64,000 bases of DNA from Seriola aureovittata (taxonomy: Eukaryota > Chordata > Actinopteri > Carangiformes > Carangidae), in assembly GCF_021018895.1 (NCBI RefSeq), contig NC_079369.1:11375694-11439693 (forward strand), written 5' to 3'. Below the pieces are notes generated by a model. The model did no database searches, was not told the DNA's origin, and worked only from the letters and a program-made list of their open reading frames with translations. Shown piece by piece: positions 11,873 to 24,200 of the stretch (position 1 is the stretch's first letter; every line of letters begins with the position of its first letter). A program made the translations under genes and the position numbers.

Positions 11873-12645
11873 TCCGTTTATCTATACATTAGACAGGTGT
11901 TCCTGAATGCAGCAAGAGAAAACACAGAACAGGATGCTAAGCGTCAAAGAGTTGCTCGCATAGCAGAGGTGTGGCCGGTTTAGCAAAGACATGTACACTC
12001 TCTATCGCATATACTTATAACATTTTCTGTAAATGTAGGGTTGTGCCTTTGGGAGGCTGAAGTAGGTTGAGGGAGTTTTTACTGCAATAGTCTTTAAATT
12101 CTTTTCACATTATCATACCAGCTGGAAATACTCCATACAGTAATAACCCTGTCTTTCCCTAATGATCATTGCAATGCAGTTACAACTATTACAGACAGGT
12201 ATATACCCAAGCAGCCCTGTAGAGCTCAGTTTAGTTCAATTCCATGAGTGTGAAAATGTAATAGTTGTGTACAGATTTGTCATTTCGCCATTGTCCCCTT
12301 TGACTCAATCTCAAGGCTGTGCAGACACATTCAAAGGTTTGAACACTCTCCAGTCATCTTTCTCCCTGGCTGTCCCTCCACCCAATAGTGATGTGGTACC
12401 AGGTGATTACTACTCAACACCTGCATAGGAATTCAATTACACACAAAACTCTGTGGGTCAGTTCCCTGGACCAGAGCAAAGCTTACAATTGAACCATTAT
12501 GAAACAGTCCAATGAATGGCTTAAGTGCTTCCATTAAACCAATTTTTGTGTATTTGAACACACACTGCTCACAGTAGAGAGGAATTCCCCAGCAACAATT
12601 CATGTTCACAGACATGATCAGAGTAAAAAACACAGGAAAACAAAT

Positions 12646-12677
12646 ACATACATACATACATACATACAGGTAGAGAA

Positions 12678-12708
<31 letters not shown>

Positions 12709-12709
12709 A
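12646..12709. repeat. (CATA)n, then C21, then A11
   Basis: CATA units (to about 12668) are followed by a 21-C run (12678-12698) that passes directly into an 11-A run (12699-12709). Confidence 0.93.
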
Positions 12710-13219
12710 TTCAACATACTGCAAACACTTTGGCGCAGAAAAGATTCCATTGGTATCACTGCACAGGGCAAAAGAAAGTATAATGCACTTTTTTGTATAA
12801 TTAAGCCAAGTCTAGACATTGTATGGTGCCGTATCTATGACTCTAGCTCACAGTAAGTCAATCATGCACAAATTGCTAGATTCATATATAAATTCATATT
12901 TTTAACACAGAAAAGTACATTTAAATTATTTTAACAACAGTGAGAGACAAAGAGATATAACCGGGGAATCACAGATTAAAATGGTAACTAGATAAAATTA
13001 ATCATTCAGAAACCGACAGGCTGAAACTCCCCAACAGTCTTTGTGAATGTACCCTGAGGACTCTCAATGATTTCCATATTTTTGACAAATTTCATTTTCA
13101 ACCAGACGGGGCACTAGTTTGTATATTCCCAAAATTACTTGAAATAAACTTCAGTTTTCCCACCATACACTAGAACTACCAATGGAATCCGTCTCCTGTA
13201 AAACAAACTGGACTGAACA

Positions 13220-13280
13220 AAGAAAAAAAAAAAAAAAGGAAAAATAAGAAAGAAATTTTTCTTTTCTTTTTCTTTTTCTT
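13220..13280. repeat. Polypurine tract joined to polypyrimidine tract
   Basis: An A-run with AAGAAAGAAA passes directly into TTTTTCTTTTC and CTTTTTCTT blocks, forming an imperfect inverted repeat of low complexity. Confidence 0.8.
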
Positions 13281-16200
13281 AAGCCGAGGACCTTTTCTAC
13301 TGTAACATACACTACACAGTCCAACTGAGATTTCCTTTATGACAACCTGGCATGCAACCAGTGAACAGTGGTATCCTTTAGATTTAAACGGTCATCTGAG
13401 TGTGGGCTAATATCCATGTACTATTTATAGTGTAACCTGATCTAACCATTAAAAATGCATATTTCTGAAAATACACTGCAACAATGTGATATTGGTAGAC
13501 AACAGGTCCTAGAAGCAGATGCATCCATTGGAAATCAGCAAGTTCTGAGGTACTTCTGAAACTCACAGCTGAGGATATAATCACTATCTACAATATTTGG
13601 ATGGATAGCATATAGTTGATACAGTAATAGCAGGGTTATCAGTTTTGCGAAATATTTTGGCTTAAAATTTGATTAGCTGAGGGGATAGTGGCGGTTGACA
13701 CACCTGAATAAAACATAGTTGTATGAGGATAAAAACATAGAAAAACAGCACCATTTGAGGTCCAATAGATCAGTTTTTGAACTGTTTGCTGGTAGCACCG
13801 TCAACCAGTAAAAATCTCAGAATGCAATACAGAGACAGAACACAACCACTGATCAACTGCACAACATAGCAAAGAGCGTAGATATATATATTCAGAGACG
13901 ACCCCTCACGCAGACACCCCTTTACAGCAGCATCTTTAAGCAGGTAATAAAACTGATTTCTCCTAAGAATGATATTTGTGTACTGAGGTGTTTTACAAGT
14001 TTTATATGCTATACATATTGAGAGTAACCAGGTATACCTTTTCCTATAGATTTTTTTTAATATACACACATAGTTTACAGTCACTGACAAACAAACACCA
14101 GAGTAACAATGAGGTAGGACGGTGAAGTTAGATGAAGTAGAACCGGTTTGTGGATTGTATACAAAGTTACTGATACCTTAAGAAAAATATAGGCCTAACA
14201 ATGTGTTCCTCCCATTTGTCTCATTTTGAAGTAAGTCTGACATTGTATCTGAGGCTCAAATAGTAATGTATCTTGTGTACACTTAGTTGCAAAAACTGTG
14301 AGATGAAGCCATTTATCTTGTTCCACAAAGTGAAGCTAGAAACTGATCTCTTTTTCCCAATCAAACTGTCAAAAAGCAACATAAAGCTCCCTCACTTCTG
14401 AAGTTTTGACGGGTATTCACAACATACGTCAAAACACCAAGCAAGGAGGACAGGATTTGCTATTATCTTGATACATGTGCATTTTTAAATCCAATCCATA
14501 TAAATGTCAGGAAAGTAATGACCTAGAGGTGGCACAAGAAGAGGATCACAGAGCGAGCGAAGTTACATTTCCTCCCTATCGCTACTTGAGTGTGACAGTG
14601 AGAGTACTAGAAGGTCTGGTGTTGTAACAGACCCAAACTAACCTACAGTATCCATTAATGGCTCTGCCAGGCTATGTATTCGTGTATGTTACTATTATGC
14701 TGCTAAATCCCAAACTGCTCCTCTGCAAGTGACTCGTTCATTTGATAGAGATTGGCTTTGCCATCACAGATTAAGCCAAATTTGGGTTAAAAACAGTACT
14801 TCCATACAGCTTTCATCCACTAAAGATGGTTTCAGTTAAAGGATTAGGCTTAATCACGCTCTAGGAAACCAGCCTTTGAAACCACACCCCCTTTTGGCAT
14901 CAAACAACAAAGAAACAAACACAAACACAACACACGACAATGTGTCAGAATTTCAGCAAGGTTGCTTTGCACAGCAGAAATCTTTTCTTTCTTTTAAATC
15001 GCATGTATTTTAAATACATGCTAGCGCACGTAAACCTCACATGTTGCTTTGTACAGGGAAGAATAAAACAAAAAACTAAAGGACACTAAAAAAGGGACAT
15101 TTTTTAGTCACCTTTTTGGTGGCTTAAGATTCACTAAGCTCTGTTACCTTTGCATGGGCCATTTTTTGTGCAAACCTGCTGATTCATTAGTCAGCATCAT
15201 CCCCCTTCTTTACCTTGATCTCAGCATTCAATACTTTGGCTTACAATTACCACTCATTTGAAAAAAATACACATTTTCTCTATATAAGTCATATCTATAC
15301 ATAACCAGCATCTTGACGCATCAAGTTAAAGCACATATTCCAGTCATCTTGCACATTTCATAGGTAAATATCTTTAGATTGGTGAATCATGTTTTGGGCT
15401 TGAAAAACAAGCAAGTTGACAGAACAGTTGTTGACTTTTGTTTGTCAGTTTGTGAAGTAAGCCATATATTGTTCATGAGGCCATGATGGAGATATAGAAT
15501 CCACTTTCCACATAAATTGACTTGTGGAAATCTGGTTTTCTAAGCACTCCAAATGACTCTCCAAAGATTCAAATATTCATTTTCGAAGTATTAAATCTAT
15601 CAAGCTTGTTGTGGAGCATTGCTGTGTCAGGGGCACATCTGACCAACAAAAACAAACTAATTCTTGCCCTAAGAAAAAAAAAACCAAAAAAAAACAATAA
15701 ACCAAAATGTTCTAAGGTGCTTCATGATATACAATGATTGTTAGGCCTTAATCTATATAGACATTTAAAAAAGGACGAATACCACAAATACATTTCTTTA
15801 AGATTGAAGAAATTGCCCAGAAGTTTAAAGTGCATTCAATGTAAATGATTTGTGTCGATCTAACTACTGCTTCTCAATTGCTGGAGTACAATGGTTCAAC
15901 AATACAGATTTTCATCTTACTGTGGCAAGTAATTAGAAGGTAGACTCTAAGTGAGGCTTATCAAATATCACGTTGTGAATGTAGCTTGATGTATGGGCTC
16001 TGTCAAAATATTATATTAAGGAAAAGTCTTGTCTCTCTTGTTCCACAGAGATCACTTTGGCTAAGAAAGGGAGAAATCTTTTTCATTTGTAGATTTCACT
16101 GATCTACAATATCAAGCTTAAAGCCAACAATTATTATGAAACAAACAAAAATACAGAAGTGTAAAAAGAAACAAGAAATTTTCAGGTAACACGGAATTAC

Positions 16201-18086
16201 AACATTAATTAGTAATTAAACCAAAACTTGACCAGAACCTTTAAAACTGTAACATGACTAGAAACTGAAATATACATGTTCGGTGGAAAAAATAAAAAGA
16301 TGTGTTTTATGTACACTAAAATATCTCCAAAACATAAGATAGCTGAAAAGGCTGATCTGAACTTTTGAAATAACAAAAAACCAAGACAGACAAAATGATA
16401 GAGAGAAATAAACCAACCAACAAACAGGAACCTAGAGTGTGGAGAGGAGAAAGGCTTGATAGGCAGCTCTGCAGCAGATTCACAGTTAGCCACAGCTAGG
16501 TCACAGTTGAGATTTCAATCTGCAGCATTTAGGTTCCAGCCTGCAGACAGCCACACAAACCATTTTGGATCAAAACAATAAAACAACCGCAGAGAAAAAA
16601 AACATTAAAAAAAACATACAAGACAAAGAGGACAGTTTTCAAAGTTCTGATGGCATAGCTCAGAGGAAGCTGTCACTGGAGCGACCTTACTTTGTTCCCC
16701 AGTGGCATGGCTTAAAAAAGAGGGGGTTATTATAGGGTTCAGCAGGCCCAGACAACTTCAACAGCACAACAGTTTTTCAGACAGCTTTACCCACAGCTAA
16801 CACTGCTTCAACATGAAGATGATCTGAACCGTGCAGAGCTGCGCCCTGATTTTCTTCCCCACGTTGTCCTGTGCAGCCCAGCATCTTTTAAGGGGAGGGG
16901 GAGGGGGTTAAAGTAGCCCGGCTCAGCTCAATTTGATGGTGTGAATCACACAGAAAATAGTACCAAGCCACCTCTTACATTCTCACAGCAAAGTGCAGGT
17001 GAAGCTTCATCACTTCAGCTTACTATACATTTACAATCACAGCTTACTAGAAAACCCAGGGGCACACCAGTCCCTGGTGATTGCCAAATCCATTTAAGGC
17101 CTTTCTAGGCATTAACATGCCTGTACCACTACAACTCAACAGTCAAATTGTCTGAAAGTGACATGTTAGATTAAGAGTAACAAACGAATATGCCATCAAA
17201 ACCTTTCCTCGTGATCTCTCAGTGATGGCAAAGGTTCATAACTAAAAGGTGAACATATATAACATAACAAATACAGCACTCTATAGACTCTACATTAGAG
17301 TCATACCACCCACTAAACCCAGTAAGCCCTCTTTTTAATAAAACAATGTGTTGTGATTGACCTACAGTTAAGGGGGAACACACACTCATAGTTAATCTCA
17401 TGGAGCAACAGAATCTGTTGCAAAATGCAATATCGCTGGTACCAATTAAGACTTGTGCATTCGAGACACTGATGTCTCATTCTATGCAGTAAGTACAAAC
17501 AGCAAACACCAAGAAATGGCGGTAATTGGGTAGTCACTGAAACATCCAACAGTCCACACATCTAAGATCTAATGCAAGCTAGCATCATCATCTTTATAGC
17601 ATCAGAAGACTTTGTCTAGGGAAATAACCTCTTACTTTTTAAAAGTTTAATGACTCAAAATTATGTTCTGACACAGAACAATAAATTAATTTAACAATCA
17701 CATCTAATCTCTCCTTTGACACAAATGCACACACCTCAATAAACCATGTCTCTGTACCAATTCCACTGTAAAGCTTATAAAAACACTCATACCAGCTCAT
17801 ATCAAAGTAGTTCACTTGAGCTCAAGTCAGCCTCTGTCTGGTGGGTAAAGCTGTCTGTCAGCCAATGAGGAAACTGGGCACTGAGGAAGCTGATGGTTGT
17901 TCTGTAGGGAGCTGGGAAGGGTACTATTTGTTTTAACATTTCACATAATAACCAATCCAATGTGTCAAAGGAATACAACTGCTCCTGAAACTGTGACAAA
18001 ATTCCCGCAACCACTCATATCAAGTCCCCTAAACATCCTGCGGACCACAGGGGGGCAGAAGGCGCTGGTGTGACAACAGTTGATCA

Positions 18087-18283
18087 CTACATGCCATCGT
18101 AGGTGAAGTTCTCCATCTTGACTGTCTGTCTGATGAGCAGCTTGGACTCCCGACGCTCCTCGTTCTTGATGGACTTGTTGATGTCCATTATCTTTTCACA
18201 AATGTATTTGTTCACTTTGGATAATCTCTGTGTAATCTCTGCACTGTCGGCTGTTTCTTGAGACACTCTGTCGTAGAGACACT
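18087..18283 (-). CDS. BEND5: BEND5 coding exon 6 (BEN domain end and stop)
   Basis: Completes codon 388 and encodes residues 389-452 and TAG (18089-18087). It contains CLYDRVSQETADSAEI, QRLSKVNKYICEKIMDINKS and KNEERRESK. It then continues as LLIRQTVKMENFTYDGM, where the mammalian protein, as I recall it, ends after a few residues. Acceptor CCCCAG. Confidence 0.95.
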
Positions 18284-21200
18284 CTGGGGAAGGAGTGAGT
18301 GTTAGCAGTCAGACTACACTGAATTAAATATTGCTGATCTTATCTTTGTCTGGTGTCTAATGAATATATTTCAATGATTGAAAGGCAATATGAGCAAAGA
18401 AAATCATTTGTTCTGTACCTGATGTTTTCCAACTCATCTTACATGAAGTCATTCAGAACACGGATTCATCTGTCTCTCTATTTTGATTTTATGGGTTTAA
18501 ACCTGAAGTAAGGATCTTACCTCTGACGATTTTCAGCTTGCTGGGCGACAGTGGAGGTTTGGGTAGGGCATCTTTCTTCTTTTTGGTGGCCACTCCTGTG
18601 ACACTACGGTTTTTGAGGGTTTCTGTACCCCAGATCATTACAGCTAGATTCTTTGTGAACTTGGAGTCTCCCTGGGTTCGCTGCAGCTGGTGCCACTTCT
18701 CCTCCTCTACCCAAATTCCACCACCGAGGTGTACCTGCGGAGAGGAGAGGTGTAAACAAAACCATGAGCACCATATTTAAAAAAAAAAAAAAAAAAAATC
18801 TGCAGTCTGCTAAAGATAAAAATATTTATCCAGAAAAATTGAAAGGGGTCTATGATCAGTTCAGTTAAAAAGAAAATGTTGATAAATTTAAGCACACAAA
18901 ACAATGCTCTGCATGGGACAGCCTCATCTACTCCACTCTTGTTGGTTCAATCTGAATTTCCAAACATTGTCACCCACTGAAGAGCTGTCTGCCCCATCAA
19001 TGTTGGAAAATAAGACATTTACGTTTTTGAAATGTAATGCTATTACAGTTACACACCTGTTTAATTAATAAGCAATTTAAACACAAAAGAGCTTAAATAA
19101 ATGTCTTTAAAATAAAACAGCAAGTAAATAAATAATTGAATTCAATTAAATAAAATTAAAAATGTAAAAACCCATGAGAGATTTGGAAATGAAAGTGGAC
19201 AAAAATATGGATCTTATCCTCGGTTCTCTGCTAGATAATGTTGTTAGAACAGATGCTATAATATCAGACTTTAGAGCGGTTGATCAGATTTGGAGTGGGG
19301 GTAAAGATTTCATTTAATGCCATTGATGCTTAAACAAATTGTATGTAACAAAATGTATGACCACCAAAGCAGTCCAAAAACAGCAAACAAGAGAGAAGCA
19401 AAGAAGAAGTGAGAGAAACAAACTAAACGTATTGTATTCATTTAAAAATGTATTACTTGGTACCATATTTAGAGGCATTGGTTTTTACTGGAGAACAACA
19501 CATTTACATGTCAAACTCAATTCTACATTTTATCCCTCTGTGACGATGCTGACCACCCACTTTGCTTAGGAGATTTGTGTTGGGTGCTGTTGGATCCCAA
19601 TCCGGTTTCACCAATCTGCAATGCTCCATGTGGGTGTAAAACCCTAAATGGACAAGGCAGATCATAGAGAGTCGTGGAAGAACACATCTTAACGAGCTCC
19701 CGCTTAGACCAAATTGCAAATCCCAAGAAACACCACTTTCACCAACTAGGATACATAAATAAGCTCAGGCCACTGGCTGCTTGTAGCCTGGATTACCTCC
19801 ACCATGAACTTACCCTGTAGCTCTCTACACAATGTCGCTGCATGTTGCATAAGCCTGCACCAAACACTCCAAGCCGATTGCCAGCCTAGGCAGACTGCCC
19901 TGGTCTTCTAGGTGAGCTAATGCAGCAGGGGGCATATGTGACTCCCTTTCCCTTCTCTGCTCTCTTATCACTGTAAAGTCTTTAGGCTAGCATCCAAAAG
20001 GCTTTTCCCTGTGCAGCTAATGTGCTTTAGGCCCCCGGCCAGCAGACAAGCTTTTTACTGCCCTCAAGTTAGACAAGATTGTTTTCATCCTCCCTCCCTG
20101 TTGCTCTCGTTTATCTCTCTCTCCATCTCTCGTCCTCCTTTTCTACTTCTTCCCCCTCTTGCGCTCTCACTAGGGCTAACCTGTCAGTCACTTTAAATTC
20201 CTCTCGTGCAAATAATTAATATGGGGTCCCTGATGTAGGAGAGTTCTAATTTGCAAGTGTTCTTCACGCTTGAAGTGGCTGCAGGCCCCGGAGCTTGTAG
20301 TACCAATTCCCCCCCTGTCATCAGAGACAGGACGCCAGTTGAGTTACAGCAGTGGGGGGAGTAAAGAACCCTAACAGGCTAATAAACACTGATGATGTTG
20401 GCTGGGCTTGCAGGAACAATAATAATCTTCTCAACCTTGTTTACCTGCTAGGGTAGGGCAGCCAGGGGGAAAGGACTGATCAGCTATGACGCCATGTTCT
20501 CAGGTTCATGGGTGTTACGAGGAAAAACAGCATTTCCTACAAAATCAGTCTACTTCCCACAGTCACCCACAGGCAGAGAGCCAGATTTACAGAGAGACAG
20601 AACTTGAGGGTTTAGGACTCTCAAAGGGTGATGTGATATTTGACCTTATAAATTACACGTATATTGAAATATATAACTGAAGAGGAGGACATCTAAATGA
20701 AAACTACTGGACTGGAATTGAGAAACGGATCGAGTTGAGAACTAGTTCCAAATTGTCCGAACCATCGGACTGGTATACCCCCCAGTTTATCAATTTCAGA
20801 GCCATGCAGGCCTATACGCTCACTACGCAAGTTGTGTATGGGATCTGCAAATTATACAAGGACCCCACCTCCCCCGTGTGTTGAAGTGGTTGTCAATGTT
20901 TACAACTTTGCAGAGAGGATGAAGAGGAAGTATCCTGGTCATGAAAAGAGAAAAAACATCATGAGAGTGAATTGCCAATCAGGTAAACTGTCCTCTCCAA
21001 GTTCGATGTCAGCAAATAACAGTAGGCTCAGGTTAAGTGTCAGCTTGCAGTGTATCTTTCTCTAGTCTGTCTGTCTTTCTAACTGAGCTGGGCAGTACAT
21101 CTCTTGCTCTGACTGTCTTGCTTACCAGCCACTTCCAGGGCTGTTCTGTGACTTTGTGTTGATAAAAGTGAGAGTGAAATACACCTATTTGTTATTCTTG

Positions 21201-24200
21201 TAAACACCAACGGGCAATGGCATTCATAAACTGTAGCTCAGAAAAGATAACTGTGTCGCAAGTGAACAGGCATCCATATTTGCATGCACTAAATGAAACC
21301 CTTGCTTTCCAGCAGCAACCTCTGTGGGGACCAGTCCAGACAATAGATGGATCGAATCATTTTGAAACAAGACAATGATGATGTAGTCTCTCAGTAAAAG
21401 TTTAGTTACAACTTTGGACTAACGCAAGATGGATTGGCATTGACTATTCATTAATTATTGAATTTAAAATGTTGATTAGCTGGGCATACTGAAAATAATA
21501 ACCATCATGTATCCAACCAAGTCATTTTTTAATTTCTAAATGGAAATCTGGGGAAGTCTATTTGAATGGGACTGATGCAGCTGATAAATTTAATAATAAA
21601 GTTGCAATCATAACCTATAGGCTTACATATACGTTGTATCGCCAAAACTAAGATAAGCAGAATCAACTGGCATTGGTATCAGTAAAATTTTATCAATCCG
21701 CATCCCTAATAAGAATTAAGGATTTAAGATATTTAGAAAATTGAAAATACAGTCTAACTGCTGAAAGATTGAACATCACTTACAAGCCTTGAACAGCATC
21801 AGACAACATCAGATTAATTTGTTGTCTGTTGAACTATGTTAAAGGCTTGTCAATCAACATTTGACTGATGGCATCTTTCATTCCTGTGTTTTGAATTTAA
21901 GCACTGCGGCTACACTTTTGTTTACATTCGGATGAATGATTTTGCCTTCAAGAATACACGTCAAAAAAAAAAAGATGAAGGAGATGAGAACAGACAGGGA
22001 ACATCACAAAGACCACATGGAGGGCTTGGTAGCAGATAAATAGACATGTGATCTGACTATGAAAAACAAAACAAAGCAGCTGAAAAGGTGGAAATCACAC
22101 GCCAACTGGAGGGGATCATGAAAATCTAACTGAAGTGTCTCTTAGTCTGGTGAGACTGACCTTTCCATCATTGCAGGTGTATACTGTTCGAGGTGAGGGT
22201 GAGTAGCTGGAACTGGTGTTGGCTTCTTCTCTGCATGTCTCCTGGGCATCAACAATGGGTTCAACCACTTCAGCTTTGATTGTCTGAGTACCATTATCAT
22301 GCATAGGCTCTGGAAATACAAACGAGACATTTGATATTACAGAGATACAAGCAACAAGTCCACACTTTAAGTTGAGCTGAGGTCAAAGGCCATCCATCAA
22401 CTGCTAGTCAACTTTACAAACAATAGAGGATGACACTAAAACCACAGCAGACTCTAATAACACTGGACACTGTGCCAGGTGTAAACAGCCAGATTCACCT
22501 TAATCTACAGTACCTGTACCAGTTTTGGGGTCTTTATCCCTGGAGCAGCGTCTACCTGCTTATTTCCTTGCTTCCTGCCTTGGGCCCAGGCATGTGCCTC
22601 AAGGCAAACGGTTATTTTAGCCCAGTAACTAAGCTGGCTTGGTGGCTGGCCACACTAAGCTCCAATGTCGCTGATGAGTTTTAATATCGGTCAGAGCACT
22701 CCATCCCCTACCCGACAGCACCCCGGGGTGCTCTAATCTTTAGCCTGTCCATTAGATGGTCTAGCCAGTAGTCAGGCGCCTCTGTCCAGATCTACAGTGG
22801 GGCTGAGGTTAACACCAGCATCTGGCAAAGCTTGTGTTTGTACCCTGCTGTGCACTGCAATGACACCACTTTTAATCACACTTACAACTATGGTTCCTTT
22901 TATTCAACTTCCTGTATAGAATTTACTGTCTATCTATTGGACCCGATGGATTATTAACTCAGTCTTGTGCGTCTATGAACTGGTAAAAATTTCTTTTTTG
23001 TAATTGTCATTTTCACATCTACAGAAACTACAGACTGCTAAGCATTTCACCCCTATTCAGAGGAAGTGTCTTAACGAGCATTTATAATTGAATCAATTCT
23101 TAGATCATATTAGAGGACTGAACCCACAACCTTGTTTTGTTTGAGTGTGGTCACTCAAATCACTAGTCCACTCATCCAAATGCAAATGTTAGCCACACTA
23201 AACTATCTTAACGCAACTTTGGTGTAGTTCCACTTAAAACTGTATCTACGTTTCCAAGGACAAGAATAAACTTTGAATCTCAGCGCATGAGTGAAAACGG
23301 GCAAGAAATCCTTAAAATGAAAATTTGTGCATTTACAATGAAGATCATGTGATGTATTCAAAAGCAGCAGAAGAGTTACTGAATGGACTTTGGACCACTT
23401 TGTTTTCTCAACTATAAAAATCACTGCACTGTGTAGGACATAGAGTGTACACTGATTATGATGTGTCCACACACTTCCCACCTCCTCTTACTGTAGCAGG
23501 CAATTCTTGGGTGCACAGATGTTACAGTCCAAGACTGACTTTCTAAGATTAAATGTACTGTGTCTTTGGATTGCAGTTTTACTACTACAGGTGTATTCAT
23601 ACTTAGACTACATACCCACTGATTTGATTTTGATAGACTGGGACATTTTCTAAAAGTGACTGATGGGGTTTAAGGTTACTATCAAACTCCGTGGTTTGTT
23701 TGTTGATATGCATGCTCTTGGTCTCTCACCGCTGCCTAATCTCATAAGAAGTACATCTTGCAGCCTCCTGTTGAAGTCCCTCAGTTCTTTGACTTCTGTC
23801 AGCAAACTGCCATATTCCTTCAGCTTCTTGGCCTGCTGTACCAGCTGCCTGCGGGTTCTCTCCAACTCCTGCTGCAGCCTCCTCATCTCCTCCTCCTGTT
23901 GCCTGTAGCTGTGAACCAGCTCCTCGTACAAGACTCTAGGAACCACAGCTGCGGCTACCTCAGACACACAATCCGTATCCACTTCCAAATGCTGTTGTTG
24001 CTGCTGCTGCTGGTGATGATGTTGCTGATGCTCTGCCTCCATATCTTCATCTTCATCTTCTGCATCCTCTCCCTCCTCAGCCAGCCGGTCCTCATCCAGA
24101 TCCTCTTCGCCCTCCATACAGGAGCTGGCTGCATTTCTCTCCAGGCGAGCCACTACTGCTGCCAGGCTCTTGGAGGAGTTGGAAAGGGGGCGTCCATGGT

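Larger units (their letters stand above)
11850..18086 (-). other. BEND5: Putative long BEND5 3' UTR and downstream DNA
   Basis: This is about 6.2 kb immediately downstream of the BEND5 stop, with no other gene visible on either strand. An AATAAA hexamer on the minus strand lies at 11872-11867, followed downstream by T/GT-rich sequence, as expected of a polyadenylation site. Nearer ATTAAA hexamers occur, for example at about 17651-17646 and 17338-17333, so a much shorter UTR is equally possible. The extent is inference, and transcript data would be needed to fix it. Confidence 0.3.
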
